Shown: piece after piece, positions 43,606 through 55,281 of the stretch
Layout: every line of letters starts with the position of its first letter
Position numbering within the stretch: position 1 is the stretch's first letter
NCBI GenBank assembly: GCA_963932465.1
Contig: OZ010792.1
Span: forward strand, 3,100,001-3,164,000
Direction: 5' to 3'
Origin: Maratus speciosus
Lineage: Eukaryota; Arthropoda; Arachnida; Araneae; Salticidae
DNA: 64,000 nt
Notes under the pieces: model-generated
Databases searched by the model: none
What the model saw: only the letters and a program-made list of their open reading frames with translations
What the model was told of the DNA's origin: nothing
Program-made: the position numbers and the translations under genes

Positions 43606-44035
43606 TTAAGGATGTACTCAAATCCAAATTGCTTATTTTCTGACTTATTTTTAAATTCATTTTTGCTCTCAAACGCATCCAAATGGCAGGTTCTCTTATT
43701 CAGAAACTATATAATGGGCTGTATGGATCGATTTTTTGATTAAGGCAGAATATATATCAAAAAATGCTGTCAAAGTGGGCGTTTTGAACCGAATTTCCCG
43801 AAGCGATAGTGCTGGAAACTAAAAAAAGGGTCGTACCGAAAAAAAATAATTCTTTATAAATCAAGTTCTAATGAATAGAAAGAAAAATAAATAAAACAGG
43901 TCGCTTATAAATCTCTTCAAAAATCACGTCAGCAAGTTTCACGTTCTTACTTTTAAAAACGAATCTGAAAATGTGTCAGAAAATTTCGAGTTGTTGAGCG
44001 TGGAAAAATATATATTTTTTTAATACCGCCCTAAA
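43606..44035 (+). mobile_element. MITE family with AAGG-TGTTCTC termini, copy 5
   Basis: Begins TTAAGGATGTACTCAAATCC, contains ATTCATTTTTGCTCTCAAAC and TTTGAACCGAATTTCCCGAA, and ends AATACCGCCCTAAA, which is a weak inverse of the start. Confidence 0.72.
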
Positions 44036-45713
44036 CAAACTTTGCATTGCTTATTCTTTACATATTACATGAAAGAAGTCACGATTAAAAGAGGGCTGGG
44101 GAAAAAAATTTTTTTTCAAAAGAAAACAGTCTACGTCAGTTACTGTTCGTGCACAGCCCTCTGAATATCAGAGATGGCTGTGGTTCGTGTTAGTAACGAT
44201 GGATTGCGTGCTAATCTTTTTCAACACATGATTTTACTTTCTTCTAATTCTTCTTCTTTTTGTCTTGAGTTATGATGAGTAAGAAATGTTTTGGGTGCTG
44301 AAACTTCCTCTTAAAATTGAATGCTATTAACTTTACTGAAAATTGCTCTATATTGAACCTTTTATATCCTAAATTATCAATTAATGAAAATTTCACATTT
44401 CGAAGTATTTTTACGGAATTTTTGGAAATACTTTTAGAAGATTTATGCAATCATTAACTATATTTTTTTAAGATTTCGTCTATTAAAATCGTCTAATAAA
44501 GCCAACTTATTAAACTTATTTCCGTCTATTAAACTCAATTGGTATTTAGAGGGGTTTTGTAGAATACTTACCACTCTACTCAAATCATTTCTGTAAAATA
44601 TTGCTTTTGATCTTTTACAGATTTCGAAAATATACAAATGTAAAATGTGCAAATCTTAATGTGCTAAAAGATATTACGAAACTATAATCCCCAAATAATG
44701 GAGTTGTTATATTTGCTTCCTGTCATAATATAAGAAAATAATTTAAACACATCATGAAAAAATCATGGATCATAGAATCGTTGGATAATCGTAAATCTCA
44801 ACTACAATTTTGTGAGAAAAAAAATAAATAAATAACGCAATCAACAGATCATTTCAAGACATCGCAGTAAACAAAGCCATTTGAATTCCTGATGCAATAA
44901 TGATTTAAACAGATTTATGACTGTTTTTCATATAATAGACTAGTTATTGTTTAAAAACTAATAACTCCTATTTTCTACATATTTGATATTATAATAATGT
45001 TTTTTTTCTATATTTTGCAGAGAGTAATATGTAACCACAAAGAGAAGGAGTATGTTGTTTCTGCTCCAATTTATTCCAGATTAAATTTTCTCTTAAAAAA
45101 AATAATGTGCGTGATAATTAAAAACGTTTCCTGAGTAAATTAATTTAATATATCACCCCAGTGCCCATACGGATATAATTAAGAAGCATACCAGCAATTT
45201 TGATTACCAGATCAGAAGGAACATAAAGGTAAGCCAGTCTATCTTCTTATATTAATAAAATTAAGAAAATGAACACATAAAATAAATTTGGTATTGAACA
45301 CACGCAATTTACATGATAGTAAAGTAGAATATTTCTAACAAGCTGAACTGTTGTAATTTGAAAGCAGGGTCGATTATTACAAAGGCACATGGGGCATGTA
45401 CCCCTACATTTTCCCCACTCTCTGAAGATATAAATTAATGCAAATTTCCATTTGCAGTTCACGGAAAAAGATAAATTTTTACCAGTCATGCAAACTAACT
45501 ATCGCCGTCTTCTTCACTAACGACAACAAAATGCAATATAAATTTCAAAATTCAAAGTAAAACGGATATTACATAAGACATGATTCATCCAGTCCCTTAG
45601 ATTTTAAATTTTACTCGCTCTATATAGTATACAGTGCAGAAGATTTTACCTTCCCATAATTTTTTAACGCATTTTTACGTGTGTCTGTAATGTATTCTTT
45701 TTTAAATATAAAA
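44036..45713. other. Unassigned AT-rich sequence
   Basis: About 1.7 kb with no recognised element. Short minus-strand frames at 44244, 44458 and 45247 have no supporting features. Confidence 0.4.
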
Positions 45714-47127
45714 GTAGGGGGCTCTGCCCCCCCTACGAGCTACGCTCGCCAACCCCCCTTCAGACGCAGATTCTATAAAAAGCACGCTTCGGGATTTTTA
45801 AGGCCAAATCAGCTGCTGTTAAGAGGTACAATAGTTGTTTTCGTCTTTGATTAACAAAAATTAGTTAAAAATTAGAAAATAAGCGAATGTAAAATGAATT
45901 AAGTAAACACAGTCTTTGTCTCCCGGTATTTTTTGACAACGCTATAAGAAAGTTCTTTTAAGTAAGTCATTTTAAATGTATCTATTTAAATCTGACGTAA
46001 TTTTCACTGAAGTTTTCTTTCTCTGTTTAATATTCACGTGAAAATATTGTGTCGATAGGAAAGTCGTGTCGTATTGGGAAAATCAATTCGTACCGGGAAA
46101 TTCTATCATTTAATTAGTAGACATTGATTCCGATATCTAATGTCTAATAATTACTGGGCAGAATTTCCGATACGAATTGATTTTCCCAACACGACACAAC
46201 TTTCCGATCGATCCAATACTTTTGTTGTTAGAAAGGAAATATTACTTGCGCTGTCTTAGAATTCACAACAGTAGTTGAAAAAATTATCTCATAATATGAA
46301 ATAAATGTCTCGCGTAAATATATTTTTAAATTTAAAGTGTTTTGCATTATTATTATTTGGTCATTTTTCATATACGTAATTAACTCCATTTACGACTTTT
46401 AACGCATAATAATGAATTTATTATTTAAAATTTTTCTATCTGTTTTAAACTTTACGTGCAAATATAGTTTTTATGACGTAATTTTCAATATTTTCCTGTT
46501 TTCAACGCGTAATGATTTAATTCTATAATTTGAAAGCTTTTTTTTCTGTTTATAATAACCACGTGTAAATAAATTTTTAATCTGAAGGAAATATTATTCT
46601 TTGCGCTGTTTTTAAAATTGGCAACCATTTAAAATAAGACCCTTTTTATAAATTATGTAAAAAATATCTCTCGAAATGCTGAACATTTGAATTTAAAATG
46701 AAAATAAATCCTCAAAAAATAGTCAAATTAAAAAAAAAATATATGCAGTCTGCATACCGGGAACTTCTAATATATATAATGATCTAAAAATGATTAAACT
46801 CCTATGTATAGAATAACTCTATGTAAATCTTGGAAATTTTTCTGTAGAAGAAAACTCCTATGTATAGTTTTTGCTCCTATAAAACTTTTTTAATGGAACG
46901 ATTTTGACCAACTTTAGCATTAAATATCTCGTAAAATAACTATTCGATTTAAAAACTGTATGAATCAGCGTGTTTACCAAACATTTCATTTTCAAACATA
47001 ATACTGCCGATTTTCATATTTTTGTAAGCAACAGTTTTCTTAAAATTAGTGAAAAAAGACCTCCGGTCACAAAAAATTCATTGGCAGCGGCGGTGAGCAT
47101 TCGTTACTTTTATTTAGAATAGAGAGA
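45714..47127 (-). mobile_element. Non-autonomous Helitron, same family as 1747-4295
   Basis: The 3' end is at the left (hairpin GGGGGC/GCCCCC, then GAGC-GTA-GCTC; the terminal CTAG is changed to CTAC). The 5' side near 47127 is TCTCTCTATTCTAAATAAAA with TGACCGGAGGTC-like sequence inside. Length about 1.41 kb, of which about 170 bp is an inserted palindromic MITE. No frame. Confidence 0.85.
46045..46218. mobile_element. Near-palindromic MITE inside the Helitron
   Basis: Two arms of about 54 bp are almost perfect inverse repeats; both contain GTGTCG, TTGGGAAAATCAATTCGTA and GAAATTCT. The copy at 50.4 kb lacks this segment, which confirms it is an insertion. The flanking TA suggests a Tc1/mariner-type target, which is inference. 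Confidence 0.82.
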
Positions 47128-47395
47128 AACTGTGGTTTAAATTCTGAACTGCACATAAAGCTGTTCGTTAGGTTTATAATCCAATTTTCTTGAGAAAGGG
47201 GGCCTTAATACAGCCCGTGTGTCCACTTATCGTTGATCAGGCCATGTTGGAAAAGAAAAAGCCATCTAAAAATATTTTTGCACTATACAACGAGTATTAC
47301 TTTTAGAAAAGTGCAGCGTAGGTAGAATATACGTAACTCAAGTTAAATTTTATTACTGCCAAACGATGTGTTAAATTAACTTTATAACATTTTTT

Positions 47396-47625
47396 ATTGT
47401 ACAGTTGCGGGGGAAAAAATAAACACCCCCTACTAACTCTGCAACAAATTATCGTAGAATAAAGTTACTGGTACCGACCGATTTGAAATAAAGTCTACTT
47501 TTAAATGATGTACATAAAATTTGGTTAAGGGGGCATCTACATATCAAACAAAACAAAACTTTGTTTTTTTTTTCAATGGCAAGTCTCATTTTTGACATCA
47601 TAAATAAATTCCACATCCTTCAATT
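47396..47625 (+). repeat. Dispersed repeat, copy 1 (inverse of 59735-59945)
   Basis: Shares ACTAACTCTGCAAC, AAATTAT.CGTAGAA, AAAGTTACT(G/A)GTACC, and ATCTAC(A/A)(T/A)ATCAAA-type words with the later copy in reverse. Family unknown. Confidence 0.6.
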
Positions 47626-49517
47626 AGCCTAAATATAAATTTGCATGAAATTCGTGCGATTAGTTTACGAGGAATTAATTAACACTAAACAGTGGCGTAG
47701 CTACATAGTCAGCGCCCTGGAGCAACTAAAGTTTGTGCGCCCACTTGTCATTCGAAAAAGTTCTGCGCAATTTTGTTTTGAAGTTTAATCCTTAAGTGGC
47801 CGATTTTTTATTTTGTTTCGAAAAAAAATATATGATTCTCTGAAAGGTCTATTACACAAGAAAAGTAATGAAAAGAAAAATCAGAGATACATTTTTTTAT
47901 AATATGTCAATCTTTTCTTCTGTTGCACATCTGTAATACAAGTAAAAACTACTGTCGTGTGGCTGTTTTACGCTAAAATATTGCAAATTAGTAAATATTT
48001 TAATAAGTATGTCTCCAAATGCCTTATTTTATATAATTATTTATTTTATAAAACTTAACCTTTAATCCTTTAATTCCCATGATAGAATACGTTCTAGAAA
48101 TTGCGTCGTTCAGAGAATCTAACTTTACACCAGAACGTTTCAATGGTTAATTTCGCTTTATTTAAATACGGAATGTCTATTATCAATTAAAGCAAATATT
48201 GCTATTTTAATTTTCTGGTGTGATATGGTGTGGTATATACGAATAAAAAAATCTATCAACTTTTAATTTGAAACACCTCTTGCAATTTCTCGATTTCAAT
48301 GTCTAGTTTTCTCACCAAATGAAACATTTTGGTGCAGTTGCGATCGGCATCAAGAACACTGATTCTCTTATATATTATTCAAGATTTCAGTTTTTACTTT
48401 CCATACACATACAGTGTAAGGAATTAAATATGAAAGCATTGTAATCACAATAAAAATAAATGAACATAATAAATATTTTTACATTTTTAAATACTCTGAC
48501 TCCGTTCTCACAATTTTTCCAATGATTCAATATGTATGTGTGTAGGTATGCGTGCATGTTAGAATTTCCTCACGTTTTCAGATTCTCAGAGCACAATTTG
48601 ATGTCTTTTTGATGACGTCGGCAGATATGTTATAAATCTGTTGCAAGAATTGTATTAATTTTTTTAAAAATCGGTCGACAGGTTTGGTGTCTAAACTATT
48701 TTTCAACCATTCTGTGACAAGAACTTATGAACATTTTTTGTTATATCTCAATTTAATAATTTTTAATTTTCACATTCATCTATACAACAACGCTACACAA
48801 CGCTACACAGTGGCGGTTCGACAAAGGGTTTACAATCAATTTACTACCAGAAATTTCATATATATATGTATTATCTTTGTTTGATCGTAGAAAATTCCAC
48901 GATTAAAACAAATCAAATTTTATATACTACCAATATTATGGTAGAAAAGTGCTTGTGAACTCCTGAAGAGCGGCAATTGTACGCAGGGTCGGACTCGGTG
49001 ACTATCAAATATGCAGACCTTGGATTTTTGGAGGGCGCAACATTTTAGAAACTCATTATTTTACCACCTTGCTAGCAGAAACCAGTAATATCCATTATCG
49101 TTCCAGTTTTTTCTTTCTGGGGACGCTTTCAATTTCTGAACTGGATTCGAAATTGAAAGTATTTTTTTATTTCTAATAAAAATTTAAAAAAATAAAACAG
49201 TACAAAGATAACCAATTAGACATCGACCTCATATATTCTATGCAAAAAAATCATTTAATAATATTGAAATGTAAATGAGAAATTTGTAAAAAACGCTGTC
49301 ATTGGTTTTTAACATTAGTTTGCGAGTGATTAGTGTAGAATTCTAAGTATCCATAATCTTAGTACTAAATAATAATGTTATGATTAATTAAACCTCTTTT
49401 AAACTCTTTTCGCAGCGAAAAGAAAAAAAATCTTAATGCTGGCACTAGCATTAAGAAACATGTAAATATTATTAATTTTGTTTTAAAACATGATATCGTT
49501 GAAATATATTTTTATAC

Positions 49518-49575
49518 AGTATACTCTGTCTACAGCTCTATGTAAGACAGATTTCCCTCTTATGCAGAATCCACA
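49518..49575. repeat. Fragment related to the pogo-like MITE at 52.4 kb
   Basis: TACAGTATACTCTGTCTAC followed by TAAGACAGATTTCC and TTATGCAGAATCC resembles the 52423-52598 MITE with internal loss. Confidence 0.45.
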
Positions 49576-49712
49576 TTAGATATAATGTAAAGTATTTAAA
49601 AAAAATAAAAAAAACCTAGCAACAGGATATAATCGTAGGGGCGCAAAAAGAACCTACTAAGTGCGCAGTGTTGAACAGTCCTGGTTAAACGTATACACAA
49701 AGTAACCGACCC

Positions 49713-49900
49713 CAGTGTTGATTTCAGGGGGTGGCCCGGGGGGGACATTCCCCCCCGGAGTAATGAGATGTCCCCCCCGGAAGATTTGAGATTTTGTGTT
49801 TTCAATGGTCAAAAAGTGCAATTTCCCCCCCGGAACTCTATAATGTCCCCCCGGAGCCACAGAAATCCCTTCCGGAGAAAAGTGTCTGAATTCAACACTG
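49713..49900. mobile_element. 188-bp hAT-like MITE with perfect 8-bp duplication
   Basis: Ends CAGTGTTGATTTCAG and, inward from the right, CAGTGTTGAATTCAG. The duplication ACCGACCC is at 49705-49712 and 49901-49908. Rich in CCCCCCCGGA words. The 94-codon minus-strand frame across it is not a gene. Confidence 0.88.
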
Positions 49901-50441
49901 ACCGACCCCCGCTCCGTTCTGATTATAGCATTTATAGACAATGTTAAAACAGTCCCGTTTTCATATTAAATGTAATTTTTAATAAAAAAGATTGGTTGCT
50001 TTTCATTTTCTTTGCCGAAAGTATTCTTTGTAAATATTTCTGTTCTTCAAGCGCAAAAATCTATATAATGAACATCTCTATTGGTGAAATTACAATCACA
50101 ACATTTGAATTTATGCACGAATACACGAAGCCTATGCTTTTCAGACAAATATTCTTAATAAATGATTTTATAATAAACTAAATAAAAAAAAATTCATATA
50201 TAATTGGAAATAGAGACGACGCTCTTTGGTGCTAGGGAAGCTGAAAATTTTTGGGGCAGATCATGCCGCCATTGGTAACAAACAGAATTACAGAATATTC
50301 ATTAGGTTTTGAAAGGTTTTAATGGTCCTCTGAAACAAAGAAACTTTCAAGAGAAAAATTCAATTCTTCTGCTTTGCAAAGAGGAAAATAATCATTAATA
50401 AAAAAACGTGCTTCAAAAGAGGAGTTTTATTTTTTCAATTA

Positions 50442-51863
50442 CTAGGGCGCTCTGCACCTTACGAGCTATGTTCGCCAATCCCGTTCAGACTCTAAAAATC
50501 CGTTACCTTGATCGGCTTTTAAAAGATTAAGAATCATTGAATTAAACGGGTTTCCATTTATTTCTTTTTTGGTGAGGGATTTTAAGGCCAAATCAGCTGC
50601 TGCTAATTGCTGTTTTCGTGTTTGATTAAATAGGATAAGTTAAACATCTGGAAATTGGCTACTATAAAATTAACTAAGTTAACAAAGTCTTTGCTTCCCG
50701 GCATTTTTTTAATAACGCTATAAGAAAACTATTTTAAAATACACGTTTTAAATCTGATGTAATTTTCACCAAACTTTTCTTTTTGTAATATTCACCTGAA
50801 AATATTTTTATTGTTAGAAAGGAAATATTATTATTTGCGCTACCTTAGAATTGGAAACAATAGTTTAAAAGATCATCTCGAAATATGAAATAAATCTCTT
50901 GTGTACGTGTAAATATATTTTTTAATTTAAACTGTTTGGCAATATTGTTTGGCTATTTGAAATAGCACGTAATTTCCCTCTCGTTTAGTGTTTTTAACAC
51001 ATATTAAATAATTAATTATTTTATAGTTTTTTTTCTTTTTAAACGTTCACATGTATAAACAATTTTTATGGCGTAATGTTCAATATTTTCCTTCTTTTAA
51101 CACGTAATCATTTAATTCTAATTTCATAGGATTTTTTCTGTTTACAATAGTCGTGTGCAAATAAATTTTTATTTTAAAAGGAAATACTATTTTTTGAGAA
51201 GTTTTTAAAATTGGCAATAATTTAAAATAATAAGCTTTACTAAAATATGCAAAAGATATCTCTTTAAATGCTGAAAATTTGATATTAAAATTGAAATAAA
51301 CACCACAAAAATTAGTCAAATTAAAAAAACAAATGCAGTCTACACACCAGGAGCTTTCAATGAATATACTTATGTTAGAAAAAATTATTAAATTCCTATG
51401 TATAGTTTTTGCTCCTATAAAACTTGTTTAATGGAACGATTTTTACCAAATTTAACGTTAAATATATCTTAAAATAATTCTTCGATTTAAAAACTATCTG
51501 CTTCAGCGTGTTTATCAAACATTTCTGTACCACCAATTTTCATACTTTTGTATGAAGTATTTTTCTTAACACATTGTATGCAGGACACGTACTAGTACGT
51601 TTTTGTGGGTTGGGGACAGAAATTATTACTGGTACCGGAAATTTTGTACGGACGAAAAAAGAAGGTGTAATCCAAGAATGCTTGCTTCTTTGGTTGTGAG
51701 CAGGATTTAATTTACAGTGGCATTTGTGAACGTAAATTTAGTGCTCATTTTCGAAAAATTGCCCGCATACAATGTGTTAATATTAACTAAGAAAAATCTC
51801 AGATCACAAAAATTTCATTGACAGCGTTAGTTACTTTTTTTTTTTTACAATAGAGAGAAGAGA
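50442..51863 (-). mobile_element. Non-autonomous Helitron (third level of the nest)
   Basis: The 3' end is CTAG at 50442-50445 next to A 50441 (T on the minus strand), with a decayed hairpin. The 5' end is A|TC at 51863 just upstream of TCTCTCTATTGT. Interior follows the 1.7- and 45.7-kb copies (CCAAATCAGCTGCTG, TTAATGGAACGATTTT) but is more diverged, and the CCG run is absent. A TTAA-flanked MITE is inserted at 51570. Confidence 0.8.
51570..51776. mobile_element. piggyBac-like MITE (innermost level of the nest)
   Basis: TTAA at 51566-51569 and 51777-51780. Ends CACATTGTATGCAGG and, from the right, CACATTGTATGCGGG. Length 207 bp. Related Helitron copies have a single TTAA at the same place (for example TTAATATTAACGAAG near 4199), which gives the empty site. 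Confidence 0.88.
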
Positions 51864-52422
51864 TTATATAACTTAACATTGTTCCAATCTAATGCTTATA
51901 ACAAATTTTGTTACTATTAGCTTCACCTGAGGGAGGGCGAAGTTTTACCTAGTTTAGGGCACACAGACCTGCAGGATCAGTCGGATCAGTCTGAGCTTGT
52001 CAGAATGTGATTTAATTTTGAAAAATCCATTTTTTCTTATTTTTTTATTTACAGGTTTTGTTTCAGCACAGGGGAATGAAAATTTCTAGAAAATTATGTC
52101 ATTAGAAAAATGTTTAAGCTTTATGAATGAAAGCGCAAGTTTTCTATAAATACTAGGTTGTTATCACCAGAAGAAACATTTCACCTTTTTTATAAAATTC
52201 GAATCTAAGTTTTTATTCCTCGTTAAATAAAAATAATTGTTTAGAACACATAGTATTTTTGTAAACTGTTCGAAAAGTTTAGTGGAATAACTCCAAATTC
52301 TTTTTTTTTTTTTTTTGTTTTATATAATTCGAAAATTCATTGACTACTAATATGTGATATCGGATGGTGGTGAGTGGGAGGGGGGGGGGGAGCCCGATTA
52401 CGACCTAAGCAAATTCACATTA

Positions 52423-52598
52423 CAGTAAACTCTGTCTAAGGCGGAATTGATCGGGACCAAAAAAAATTTCCGTAGTAGACAATATTCCGCGTTAGACAAA
52501 TTTTACTCTATGTCTATGGATTCGCAGGGACTTGAAAATCTTTCCGAGTTAGACAGATTTCCGTCTTACACAGAGTCCGCCTTACAGAGAGTTTACTG
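52423..52598. mobile_element. Pogo/Tigger-like MITE
   Basis: Ends CAGTAAACTCTGTCTAAGGC and, from the right, CAGTAAACTCTCTGTAAGGC, each next to TA (52421-52422 and 52599-52600). Length 176 bp. The open frame at 52447-52686 runs through it and is accidental. Confidence 0.82.
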
Positions 52599-52845
52599 TA
52601 TTATTTTCGAAAAATATGTCTTGTCTTGTTTAATTCTAAATTTCTGCGAAGGTTTAATTCAGAAAAACACTTTTCGAAAATATTGATGCAAATTTGCATA
52701 TGTGATAATCAGGTCCTAAGGAACATTGAATTTCATACTTAATTTTTTTTTCTTTTTGAAGGAAAATGGTTATCAGTTCTGCATTTGAGATTTGCCATAT
52801 TTTCAAAATCTCAAAAAATGTACACAAAATGTAATTTGCCGCTTC

Positions 52846-52880
52846 CCCCCCCCCCCCCGTCCACACACACACACACACAC
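52846..52880. repeat. C-tract followed by (CA)n
   Basis: C run and CA dinucleotide array; the minus-strand frame here is low complexity. Confidence 0.85.
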
Positions 52881-53803
52881 TCTCTAAATTTTATCGCCGT
52901 GTACTAATCTCTAAATCAGGCTCTTATTATTCTTTTGTAATCTGTATTGATGCATGTTCCGTTTCCACTAAACAGAAAAAAAATACTTCAATATTTTCGT
53001 TTTCTTGGTTTTTCGTTTGTAAGATGGTAAATAATTTTCTTCAATTTCTGAAACTATTTTTTTTTTTTAATCATAAATTAACTAAATAGCAAAGGCAATT
53101 CTGTTACATAGTAAATACCGGTTTGTCATAGTGACTTCTTTGGCTACAATTATTTCCGTACAATTATCGTCATGATAAATTTCTAAACCATTTTCAATGG
53201 AAATGTACCAGGAAGATTATTTTTTTTGGAAGTAGTGGTAGCCAATAAAGTGACCGACGAGAGCCCGAAAATAAGTTTTGATTAGTTTAAGATTTCAAAC
53301 TCTTCAACTGTCGTCTACGAAAAGTTACAGAAAAAAAAATCAGGCATTCTGAAACGGTGTTGGAGAAGTTACTTGAAGCTGCAATAAGGTATTAAATAAA
53401 ATAAAAACTTCAGGAATAAAAGTAATTTCTTTTAATTGTGCATAAAAACATGTTTTAAACAGAAATAGTTTATGTTAAACACAAAGTAAAATATCACAGG
53501 AATCAACAAGATTCATCTATAATATCTGATTAATAATGTAAAAAATATGCAAATATTTTTACAAATCTTTATTTCGCTCTTTCTAATTTTGCGCCCTTAG
53601 AATTCGTGCGCCTGGAGCAGTTTGCTCCAACTGCTCCACGGTAGCTACGCCCCTGACACTAAAACAACCGCGAGGGGTCAAATGACCCTTTATGAACTTT
53701 TTTTTTGGAATTTTTTAAACTAAAACATTGCGGATTTTTTTTTTCACGACTTTTATTAAAATATATGATCATATTATACCTTAAGATACCTCATCTCCGA
53801 GCT

Positions 53804-53804
<1 letters not shown>

Positions 53805-53843
<39 letters not shown>
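53805..53843. repeat. 39-T homopolymer
   Basis: Uninterrupted T run inside the piggyBac-like element; the polyphenylalanine frame across it is an artefact. Confidence 0.95.
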
Positions 53844-53845
<2 letters not shown>

Positions 53846-54323
53846 CTGGAAAAAAATATTTTAGCCTTAACTACCGAAAGGGTTCATTTGACCCCTGAAT
53901 AAATTTTATATTAAATCATAAAATGTATAAATGTTTTATTTTGTAACAACAGTAGTAAATTGCGTATTTTTGCTATTACATCATTTATTCTACTATATTA
54001 TATAATATTTGTTAATGTGTGATGGTATAATTAGAAATTGATTTTACTTCGAGTGACATTCTAGTTTGAACATTTCAGATTATATCGAGAACGAAACAAT
54101 CTTAAAAATATGTGGTGAACATAAAACGAATTAGTACAATATTATAATATATAGTACAATATTATATTAGTACAATATAATAATACGAATTAGTACAAAA
54201 TACCAGTCTGTATGGATTCCACTATTTTAACTAAAAAGATGAACGGCAATGCTAGAGTGCGATGTTAGTTTTAAAGCTACACATATTTGAATATTGAGGG
54301 GTTAAAATGTTTTTGGATTATGG

Positions 54324-54328
<5 letters not shown>

Positions 54329-54357
<29 letters not shown>
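54329..54357. repeat. (TA)n microsatellite followed by a G-rich tract
   Basis: Alternating TA, then GGGGGGGGAGGGGGG at about 54360. Confidence 0.92.
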
Positions 54358-54360
<3 letters not shown>

Positions 54361-54734
54361 GGGGGGGGAGGGGGGAATTTAAATCAGATTTTGTTTTCAA
54401 AATTTGTTTCTTTTTACATATAATAACATTTATAACGTTTTAGTTTTTTCAAAAAAGAGCCAACAATAAATTGCAAAAATATACAGAAAAAATGATTTAT
54501 GATTTATCCTGGTACCATAAACTATTTAATTGGCATTTTTCAGTGAACAATTGTTTTAAAAACATTTTTGGTGTATTTTTTTTTTTAACTAAAATCCGAT
54601 ATTATATTCGATTTTTTTTATACCTTTAGACATTAAAATACAAACAAGCGTTTATCTATACAATTTTAATATAAATATGTGGTTATATTTATATGTAGTA
54701 TTTGAGTATTTAATGAGATTTTTTTTATGAAATT

Positions 54735-54906
54735 CAGTGTTGTAGTCGTAAAATAAGCAGAGAGTATACGGTATTGGCAGAGGGTATACGCTGACGTCAT
54801 TTATATGCTAATGCTTTATTTGAGAAACAGAGGGTATGCGGTGCTTCTTAAAAAAATCCAGAAGGTACACGGCGTGTACCCCCGTATATCCTCCACTACA
54901 TCTCTG
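54735..54906. mobile_element. hAT-like MITE inside the piggyBac-like element
   Basis: Ends CAGTGTTGTAGTCG and, from the right, CAGAGATGTAGTGG. Flanks ATGAAATT (54727-54734) and ATGGAATT (54907-54914) match at 7 of 8. Interior repeats AGAGGGTAT(A/G)CGG-like words. Length 172 bp. Confidence 0.75.
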
Positions 54907-55281
54907 ATGGAATTTATTGAGACTGTGGAGTATTTTTTTTATCCGGCACCCAAACTGACCGAAGGACTGATTATAGTGGAACCTATTCAGAACGGAGCCC
55001 ATGGAGCCCATTCAGACTATGACATTTGTTTATTACATTTTTGAATTTCTTGAGATAATTAATTTTTTTCTTAATTTTTTTGCGTAATTATATATTTTTT
55101 TTACTTTAATAAATAAAAAATTTGTATTATTTGAAAAAAAAAATGTTTTATTCATATACAAAAGTGTATGAACTAGTATATTTTTCGCTAAAATCGTAAA
55201 TTAGATAACTTTTTATGTAGGGGTCATTTGACCCATTCCGGTAGGAATAGGTATAAAAAATATCGGTACGTTTAGTGTTAA

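Larger units (their letters stand above)
47690..53655. mobile_element. hAT-like element (second level of the nest)
   Basis: Ends CAGTGGCGTAGCTAC and, from the right, CAGGGGCGTAGCTAC, with a perfect 8-bp duplication ACACTAAA at 47682-47689 and 53656-53663. Subterminal sequence also pairs (GCGCCCTGGAGCAACT at the left, GGAGCA and CAGGCGCAC at the right). Span 5966 bp including later insertions. No transposase frame survives; the short frames inside are not credible. Confidence 0.9.
47683..55277. mobile_element. piggyBac-like element, outermost level of a nest
   Basis: TTAA at 47679-47682 and 55278-55281. Left end CACTAAAACAACCG (interrupted after CACTAAA by the hAT insertion) and right end inward CACTAAACGTACCG, matching at 11 of 14. 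GGGTCAAATGACCC-type palindromes lie at about 53678, 53878 and 55223. Without the hAT insertion the element is about 1.6 kb. Contains a 39-T run and a (TA)n array. No transposase. Confidence 0.72.

Noticed and set aside
48809..50276. Additional hAT-like element with CAGTGGCGG / CCGCCATTG ends
   Set aside because: Terminal match is only about 8 of 9 bases and the 8-bp flanks do not agree.
53705..53902. 65-codon frame with polyphenylalanine
   Set aside because: Runs through a 39-T homopolymer in the piggyBac-like element.
54805..55044. Plus and minus overlapping frames (79 and 67 codons)
   Set aside because: They overlap the end of a hAT-like MITE and lack any recognisable domain; two opposite frames over the same bases point to chance.
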